Shown here piece after piece: positions 1 through 5,164 of a DNA stretch of 5,164 nucleotides. The notes under the pieces are model-generated. The model searched no databases. It was given only the letters and a program-made list of their open reading frames with translations, and was not told where the DNA came from. The first letter of the stretch is position 1. Each line of letters begins with the position of its first letter. A program made the translations under genes and the position numbers. The stretch is from Betaproteobacteria bacterium (GTDB lineage: Bacteria > Pseudomonadota > Gammaproteobacteria > Burkholderiales > Gallionellaceae), in contig JAGWMH010000141.1 in NCBI GenBank assembly GCA_028871775.1, positions 1 to 5,164 on the forward strand, written 5' to 3'.

Positions 1-1211
1 CCGCCATCGTGCGCCCGCAGCCGGGCAACGCATTCGCCATCGAGGCGCAGGCCAGCGCATGGTCGCCGCCGAATTATCCCGCCATTGTGTTCGACAGTCT
101 GAGTGTCAACGGCGTGCTGGCAGGCGCGCAGTTTAACGCGCAGAAATTTTCCGCCGATGCTTACGGCGCACATCTGGAGGGCGGTGCGCTACTGGAATGG
201 CAGCCGGTGTGGAAGCTGACGGCACGGCTGGATGCTCTGGATGGGCAGGTGGAACGCCTGCTGCCTGTGCTGGGCAACCCCATCGCGGCGACCGGCAGGC
301 TGCATGGCAAGGGGCGTCTGAGTACACACGGCAGGGAGGTGCAGGCGCTGCCCGGCAACCTTAAATTTGATGCGGAAGTGGAAATAAAGAACGCCACAGT
401 GCATGTGCCCGCCAGTCCCCGGCGCCCGCTGGTGGTGGATGCAATCAAGGCGGGCCTGTCCGGCAGCCTGGCGGAATACACGCTTTCCAATTTAAATGCC
501 AGGTTGTATGGCGGCGCCTTGAGCGGTTCCGCCGTGGTGCGCAGCGCGGATGCATTGGTGAATGCGGATGTGGCGCTGACTGACATCGCGATTCAACCGG
601 TGGTGGAAGTGTTCAACGACGAGCTGGCACTGACCGGCACCATAGACGCGAATGCGAAGTTTTCCGTCAAGTTGAAAGAGTTCGAATATTTCCCGCAGAA
701 TGTGCAGCTCGACGGTGCGTTTCACATCAAAAATGGTGTGCTGGGCAAGGTTGACCTGGTGCAGGCGGCGAGCAATCCGCTGAAAGAGGGAAACAAGGGC
801 GGAACAACGCGGTTCGACGAGCTTTCCGGCTTGCTATCGATAGATGCTGTTGGGTATCATTTCAGGAAATTAAAGGTGTCGTCCGGTGTGCTGAACGCGG
901 AAGGCAGGCTGGACGTTACTCCGCAACAGCAATTGAGCGGATTGCTGGATACCGATCTGAAGGGAACCGCAACACTGATCAGTATGCCGCTGATGGTTTC
1001 CGGCACGTTGCGCGACCCGGTATTGCGCCCTACCAAATCGGCGCTGGCGGGTGCTGCAGTGGGTTCCGCATTGCTGGGACCGGGGTTGGGAACGGCGCTG
1101 GGTATCAAGGCAGGTAACCTGCTGAACAAATTGTTCGGGAAGAAGAACGAAAAAACGGACGGGAAAAAAGAAACTGCGCCCAAGGAGAAAGAAACTGCTC
1201 CCAAGAAGTAA
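1..1211 (+). CDS. AsmA family protein, C-terminal part (5' end outside window)
   Basis: The reading frame is open from the left edge and ends at TAA 1209-1211. A GTG at 9 is an in-frame codon, not a convincing start: the codons before it are open, and the N-terminal membrane anchor expected of AsmA proteins is missing. Residue numbers below count from that GTG. The protein is made of beta-strand-type repeats with the recurring pattern Y-G-x-x-L-x-G (residues 52-58 and 167-173), then the typical AsmA C-terminal core with FDELSG (269-274) and DVTPQQQLSG (302-311). AsmA/TAM-type proteins are anchored in the inner membrane, extend into the periplasm and are linked to outer-membrane assembly and lipid transport. 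That role is taken from the family. The end is unusual: a Gly/Ala-rich stretch (about 344-369, glycine-zipper-like) followed by a Lys-rich tail. The core matches the C-terminus of the next gene, which starts 40 bases downstream on the same strand, so co-transcription is likely. The family call is firm; the substrate is unknown. Confidence 0.88.
   Translation, partial: AIVRPQPGNAFAIEAQASAWSPPNYPAIVFDSLSVNGVLAGAQFNAQKFSADAYGAHLEGGALLEWQPVWKLTARLDALDGQVERLLPVLGNPIAATGRLHGKGRLSTHGREVQALPGNLKFDAEVEIKNATVHVPASPRRPLVVDAIKAGLSGSLAEYTLSNLNARLYGGALSGSAVVRSADALVNADVALTDIAIQPVVEVFNDELALTGTIDANAKFSVKLKEFEYFPQNVQLDGAFHIKNGVLGKVDLVQAASNPLKEGNKGGTTRFDELSGLLSIDAVGYHFRKLKVSSGVLNAEGRLDVTPQQQLSGLLDTDLKGTATLISMPLMVSGTLRDPVLRPTKSALAGAAVGSALLGPGLGTALGIKAGNLLNKLFGKKNEKTDGKKETAPKEKETAPKK
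1167..1208 (+). repeat. 21-bp tandem repeat, two copies, at the end of the AsmA gene
   Basis: Two adjacent 21-base units (1167-1187 and 1188-1208) encode KETAPKE and KETAPKK immediately before the stop codon. They differ only at a third base of the Ala codon and at the last codon. They form the hydrophilic, Lys-rich tail. The copy number is a multiple of three, so gain or loss of a unit would change tail length without shifting frame. Confidence 0.8.
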
Positions 1212-1234
1212 TTGGGCATCCGTTCAGGTAGTTT

Positions 1235-1241
1235 AGGTGAG
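1235..1241 (+). promoter_or_regulatory. Ribosome binding site for the cyclase-AsmA fusion gene
   Basis: AGGTGAG at 1235-1241 lies 10 bases before ATG 1252 and is a good Shine-Dalgarno match. An in-frame TAA at 1243-1245, followed only by TTT and GCC, means no longer start is possible. This fixes ATG 1252 as the likely start. No convincing promoter was seen in the 40-base gap, which fits read-through from the upstream AsmA gene. Confidence 0.65.
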
Positions 1242-1251
1242 ATAATTTGCC

Positions 1252-4200
1252 ATGGATAACAAAACCATTTTCGTCGTGACCCTCAAGGGGGAGGGCGAAA
1301 TAAAAAATCACACCCGCCATCTGCCCGAGGATGTCAAGCGTGCCTTGGCATTGGTAGATGATGAATCCACGGTAGAGAAACTGTTGAAGCGGGCTGCCCC
1401 CAGCTTGCGTGCGAAGCTGCCCGACATGTTGCAGAGCTTGGTGGAAGGCGGATTCATTCAGGACAAGGCCCAAGCCAAATCAGGCAGTGTATTAAAGATG
1501 GCCACGCCCAAGATGTCCATCCCGGCCAGGAAGGTGGAAAGCGAGGGAGAGGAACTCGACTTTACCTCGATCATGCGTGCGCCAACCTCGGAATCTCTGG
1601 CGGCTGAGGCAGCCAGGGCAAAAGCGCAGGCGGAAGCCGAAGCCAGGACTCGCGCTGAAGCGGAAGCGAAGGCGAAACAGGAAGCGGCGGCACGGCTCAA
1701 AGTTGAGCAGGAGGCTGCCAAAGCGCGCGCCGAAGCGGAAGCCGCGCGCATCAAGGCAGAGCAGGAAGCGGCAGCGGCCAGGGCGCAACTCGAAGCGGCC
1801 AAGGCCAAGGCGGAAGCCGAAGCCAGGGCACGCGCCGAAGCGGAGGCGAAGGCGAAACAGCAAGCGGAGGCGGCACGGCTCAAGGCCGAGCAAGAGGCAG
1901 CCCAAGCACGTGCCGAAGCGGAAGCCGCGCGCATCAAGGCTGAACAGGATGCGGCCAAAGCAAAAGCGGAGGCAGAGGCGGCGCGTGTGGAGGCAGAGCG
2001 GGCGCGGGCCGAGGCGGAAGCGGCGCGTATCAAGGCAGAGCGGGAGGCCGCCGAGGCAGAAGCGAAGTTGAAGCAGGAAGTCGAGGCTGCCCGGGTGAAG
2101 GCGGAACTCGAAGCTGCCAGAGTGAAGGCGGAGGCTGAAGCCAGGGCGCGTGCCGAGGCGGTAGCAAAGGCCGGGCGGGAGGCGGAGGCTGCACGGATCA
2201 AGGCCGAGCAGGAGGCAGCCAGAATCAAATCGGAAACGGAAGAACAAGCCACGCAGGCCGCATCAGCCAAAGCCAAGGCGGATACCGGTTCGGCGCGCAG
2301 CACGATTGCATCTGTGTTGTTTTTCGACGTGGTGGGGTACACCAAACAATCTGTGTCCAAGCAGATTGAGCTTAAAGCCCAGTTCAACAAACTGGTGTCG
2401 GAGTTCATCAAGGACATCGATGAAAGCCAGCGCATCATTCTGGATACCGGCGACGGAGCGGCGATCGGTTTCCTGCAACACCCCGAAGATGCGATTGAAG
2501 TAGCCATGCAGTTCCGCCAGGCGGTAACGGCAAACAAACATCAGGATTACCCCGAGCTCAAAGTCAGGATGGGCATCCACCTCGGTCCGGTGAATATCGT
2601 GAAGGATATGAACGACCAGAGCAATATGGTAGGCGATGGCATCAATGATGCGCAGCGCATCATGAGTTTTGCCAAGGCTGATCACATCTACATTTCGCGC
2701 CCCTATTACGACGTGGTTTCGCGACTGACCGCCGAATATGCCAATCTGCTCAAATATCGCGGCGCAGAAAAAGACAAGCATGGGCGCGAGCACCAGGTGT
2801 ACGAAGTGACGGGCGGGGAGGTAGAGGTTGTCGAACAGCCCAAAGTGCGGCAGGAACCCACCTCGTTTGCCATCAATCTCGAACCGTTCGCGCTGAATGG
2901 GTTGGATAAATTCGCAGCGGCTCCCGCGCAATTGCCGGGCGAAGCGCCATACAGTGAGGCGCCGGAAGCAGCCCCTGCCAAAATCGAGGAAACTGCCGCC
3001 GTTCAGGAGGAGGCCAAGGCTGCACCGCAAGCGGAAAAGGCTGCGCAGAAGGCATCGGCAGAGATTGATGCCGAGGCGAAAGCGGCAGCGGAGCTTAAGG
3101 CACGACAGGAAGCCGAAGCTGAGCGTATCCATGCCGAGCAAGAGGCAGCCAAGCAGCGCGCCGAAGCCGAAGCTGTCAGCAAGATGGCCGAGGAGCAGGC
3201 CAGGGTATGGGCCGAGGCCGAGCAGCGCGCCAAGGCGCAGGCTGCAGCCCAGGAGCAAGCCAAAGCGGAGAGCAAGGAACAGGCTGGCCAGATGCCGCAA
3301 GTCAAGGCCGCGCCACGTATTGCCAGAACACGCGGCAAACCGCTGCCGTGGGGCAAGATAGCTGCCGGGCTGGTTGTCCTGTCACTGCTGCTGGCCGCAG
3401 TGTTGCCTTATGTCTGGCCGATGCAGGATTATGCCGCAAAAATGGAAAATCAAATGTCCGCGCAGATGCGGCAACCGGTGCATATCGGGCATCTGAAAGC
3501 AACCTTGTTGCCTTTGCCGAAACTGGAAATGCAGGATGTTTCCGTGGGCAGCGCGCAGGAATTGAAAGCGGGCAATGTGGTGTTGAATTTTGGCATGTCT
3601 GCGCTGTTCTCCGAGGTCAAGGCGATCGGCAGGGCGGAAATCGACAACCTCACGCTGAGCGCAGGCTCTTTCGACAAGGCGCTGGGCTGGTTGCAGGCGG
3701 CGGGCGGTGACGCGCGTTATCCGATAGCGCATATGGTGTTGCGGAATGCGAGCGTCAGCGGCGAAGGGATCAACCTGCCGTCAGTCAGTGGCAGTGCCGA
3801 TCTGGATGCGCAAGGGCATTTCACCAAAGTCGTGCTGGGCAGCGAGAATGGCAAGCTCGGCATAGAACTCAAGCCGCAGCAGTCCCGCTGGCAGGTTGTG
3901 TTGAACATCAAGGAAAACAGCCTGCCATTGCTGCCGGGAATCCCATTCAATGAATTTAACGCGAAAGGCGAGGTGGATGAAGGCGCCGCCAGGTTTAATG
4001 AAATTGATGGGCGCCTGTACGGCGGGGCGCTGATGGGCAACGCAAACTTGACCTGGCAGAAAGGCTGGCAGATGCAGGGGCACATAACCGTGAGATCAAT
4101 GGAGTTGCAGAACGCGTTGCCGCAATTCGGTGTTACCGGGGAAATGGAGGGTGATGCCGGCTTTACACTGAGCGGGGCAAAACTGCCGCAACTGACCAAT

Positions 4201-4542
4201 GCGCTGAATCTGGATGGCAGCTTCGTGGTCAAGAAGGGGGTCATCAACAACATCGACATGGTGGAAACCGCAAGTTCAGGCAACCGCAGTGGCGCAACAG
4301 GCGGACGCACACATTTTGATGAACTGAGCGGTGTGCTGCAGGCAGACAACAGCGGCCAGCATCTCCGCCAGATCAAGATTTCGGCGGGAGTAATGAGTGC
4401 AAACGGCACGGTTGATGTCAGCCCCGGAGGGCAGCTATCCGGCCGGCTGAACGTTGATTTGAAAATGCGCGCCGGGTTGGGCAGCGTGCCGTTAGTGTTG
4501 TCCGGCCAGGCCGGCAAACCGGCGCTGCGCGCTGCGCGCTGA
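1252..4542 (+). CDS. Class III nucleotide cyclase fused to a membrane-anchored AsmA-like domain
   Basis: This is a complete 1096-residue protein. Layout: residues 1-75, a small charged domain that may be winged-helix-like; 114-342, an Ala/Glu/Lys/Arg-rich long helix resembling the TolA spacer; 350-520, a class III adenylate/guanylate cyclase catalytic domain; 521-577, a Pro/Glu-rich linker; 578-682, a second Ala/Glu-rich helix; 703-722, one transmembrane segment preceded by basic residues (RIARTRGK); 723-1096, an AsmA-like domain. The cyclase shows FFDVVGYT (metal Asp359), DTGDG (metal Asp401), RMGIHLGPV (439-447) and GDGINDAQR (Asn465 and Arg469, the transition-state pair). The positions that usually hold the substrate-selecting Lys and Asp appear to be Leu397 and Asn458. 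After the membrane segment, QPVHIGHL and LLPLPKLEMQDVSVG are typical of the AsmA N-terminal core, and LYGGALMG and HFDELSG of its C-terminal part. The predicted topology is cyclase in the cytoplasm and AsmA in the periplasm. The class III fold would make cAMP or cGMP if active. The physiological role is unknown, and coupling of envelope state to a second messenger is inference. The C-terminus lacks the Gly-rich and Lys-rich tail of its upstream paralogue. Confidence 0.9.
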   Translation: MDNKTIFVVTLKGEGEIKNHTRHLPEDVKRALALVDDESTVEKLLKRAAPSLRAKLPDMLQSLVEGGFIQDKAQAKSGSVLKMATPKMSIPARKVESEGEELDFTSIMRAPTSESLAAEAARAKAQAEAEARTRAEAEAKAKQEAAARLKVEQEAAKARAEAEAARIKAEQEAAAARAQLEAAKAKAEAEARARAEAEAKAKQQAEAARLKAEQEAAQARAEAEAARIKAEQDAAKAKAEAEAARVEAERARAEAEAARIKAEREAAEAEAKLKQEVEAARVKAELEAARVKAEAEARARAEAVAKAGREAEAARIKAEQEAARIKSETEEQATQAASAKAKADTGSARSTIASVLFFDVVGYTKQSVSKQIELKAQFNKLVSEFIKDIDESQRIILDTGDGAAIGFLQHPEDAIEVAMQFRQAVTANKHQDYPELKVRMGIHLGPVNIVKDMNDQSNMVGDGINDAQRIMSFAKADHIYISRPYYDVVSRLTAEYANLLKYRGAEKDKHGREHQVYEVTGGEVEVVEQPKVRQEPTSFAINLEPFALNGLDKFAAAPAQLPGEAPYSEAPEAAPAKIEETAAVQEEAKAAPQAEKAAQKASAEIDAEAKAAAELKARQEAEAERIHAEQEAAKQRAEAEAVSKMAEEQARVWAEAEQRAKAQAAAQEQAKAESKEQAGQMPQVKAAPRIARTRGKPLPWGKIAAGLVVLSLLLAAVLPYVWPMQDYAAKMENQMSAQMRQPVHIGHLKATLLPLPKLEMQDVSVGSAQELKAGNVVLNFGMSALFSEVKAIGRAEIDNLTLSAGSFDKALGWLQAAGGDARYPIAHMVLRNASVSGEGINLPSVSGSADLDAQGHFTKVVLGSENGKLGIELKPQQSRWQVVLNIKENSLPLLPGIPFNEFNAKGEVDEGAARFNEIDGRLYGGALMGNANLTWQKGWQMQGHITVRSMELQNALPQFGVTGEMEGDAGFTLSGAKLPQLTNALNLDGSFVVKKGVINNIDMVETASSGNRSGATGGRTHFDELSGVLQADNSGQHLRQIKISAGVMSANGTVDVSPGGQLSGRLNVDLKMRAGLGSVPLVLSGQAGKPALRAAR
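1591..2277 (+). repeat. Ala/Glu/Lys/Arg-rich helical repeat region with an internal tandem duplication
   Basis: This encodes residues 114-342 of the fusion protein, almost wholly Ala, Glu, Lys, Arg and Gln, with no Pro or Gly over long stretches. AEAARIKAE or AEAARIKAER-type segments recur, with the Arg at residues 166, 227, 259 and 315. The DNA shows a clear direct duplication: the segment starting at 1630 is repeated starting at 1810, offset 180 bases and then 183 after one added codon, covering about 140 bases with only scattered changes. The composition predicts a long continuous alpha helix or coiled coil, as in the TolA spacer. If it is one helix of about 230 residues it would span roughly 34 nm (0.15 nm per residue). 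Confidence 0.85.
2983..3297 (+). repeat. Second Ala/Glu-rich helical region, between cyclase and membrane segment
   Basis: This encodes residues 578-682 of the fusion protein, with the same Ala/Glu/Lys/Arg/Gln bias as the first helix but less regular (for example EAEAERIHAEQEAAKQRAEA at 620-639). It sits directly between the cyclase domain and the membrane segment, where transmitter helices lie in many membrane-bound signalling proteins. Its relation to the first helix (shared origin or independent low-complexity growth) cannot be settled by eye. Confidence 0.7.
4522..4542 (+). repeat. Three 7-bp tandem units overlapping the stop codon of the fusion gene
   Basis: GCGCTGC (4522-4528), GCGCTGC (4529-4535) and GCGCTGA (4536-4542) follow each other without a gap. 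The last unit contains the TGA stop. Because seven is not a multiple of three, loss or gain of one unit would change the frame at the extreme C-terminus. The repeat is short and may be chance in GC-rich DNA. Confidence 0.6.
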
Positions 4543-4563
4543 CCAGCCGGGGCAAGCAGCCGC

Positions 4564-5164
<601 letters not shown>

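Noticed and set aside
9..11. GTG as the real start of the first AsmA gene
   Set aside because: The frame is open to the window edge, no ribosome binding site can be seen, and the N-terminal membrane anchor of AsmA proteins would be missing.
1212..1246. A possible promoter in the 40-base gap (TTGGGC and GATAAT)
   Set aside because: The spacing between the two elements is about 23 bases, too long for a standard sigma-70 promoter, and the -10-like element is so close to ATG 1252 that the transcript would be almost leaderless despite a good ribosome binding site.
1591..2277. The repetitive stretch as a CRISPR array or other non-coding repeat
   Set aside because: The repeats keep the reading frame, lack regular spacers and encode a consistent Ala/Glu/Lys/Arg helix.
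1458..2537. A 359-codon open frame on the minus strand, rich in Ala and Ser
   Set aside because: It lies wholly over the Ala/Glu-rich coding repeat and the cyclase domain. Repetitive GC-rich codons keep the antisense frame open; the product is low-complexity with no domain, and the plus-strand frame has clear conserved motifs.
2263..3300. A 345-codon open frame on the minus strand
   Set aside because: It overlaps the cyclase domain and second helix of the fusion gene. The translation is low-complexity at one end and shows no recognisable motif or supporting start signal.
3717..4517. A 266-codon open frame on the minus strand over the AsmA domain
   Set aside because: The plus strand encodes recognisable AsmA motifs across the same bases, and the antisense product is Pro/Ser-rich with no family resemblance.
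4510..4523. A small hairpin, GCCGG-CAAA-CCGGC, as a terminator
   Set aside because: The stem is only 5 bp, lies inside the coding end of the fusion gene and has no T-run on either strand.

Overview
The window looks like bacterial chromosomal DNA, probably from a Gram-negative betaproteobacterium. The reasons are a moderately high GC content, two AsmA-type envelope proteins, an HtrA-type protease, and coding that fills almost all of the sequence. A Gallionellaceae- or Nitrosomonadales-like host is a guess from overall protein character and was not tested.

There are three genes and about 60 bases of non-coding DNA. (1) Bases 1-1211, plus strand: the C-terminal part of an AsmA-family protein, cut by the left edge. 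(2) Bases 1252-4542, plus strand: a complete 1096-residue multidomain protein. In order it has a small N-terminal domain, a long Ala/Glu/Lys/Arg helix, a class III adenylate/guanylate cyclase domain, a second Ala/Glu-rich helix, one transmembrane segment and a periplasmic AsmA-like domain. (3) Bases 4564-5164, minus strand: the C-terminal half of an HtrA/DegS-type serine protease (catalytic Ser motif plus one PDZ domain), cut by the right edge. Genes 1 and 2 lie in the same direction 40 bases apart and probably share a transcript. Gene 3 converges on gene 2 with a 21-base gap and no clear terminator.

The notable object is gene 2. Its predicted topology puts a nucleotide-cyclase domain in the cytoplasm and an AsmA domain in the periplasm, joined by one membrane pass and flanked by long helical rods. 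The AsmA end is a clear paralogue of gene 1 (41 of 78 positions identical in an ungapped block aligned by hand), so an AsmA module appears to have been duplicated and joined to a signalling module. The cyclase keeps both metal-binding Asp residues and the transition-state Asn/Arg pair. Its two substrate-specifying positions look non-canonical (Leu and Asn). A role linking envelope or lipid-transport state to a cytoplasmic second messenger is an inference; nothing in the sequence proves activity or a ligand.
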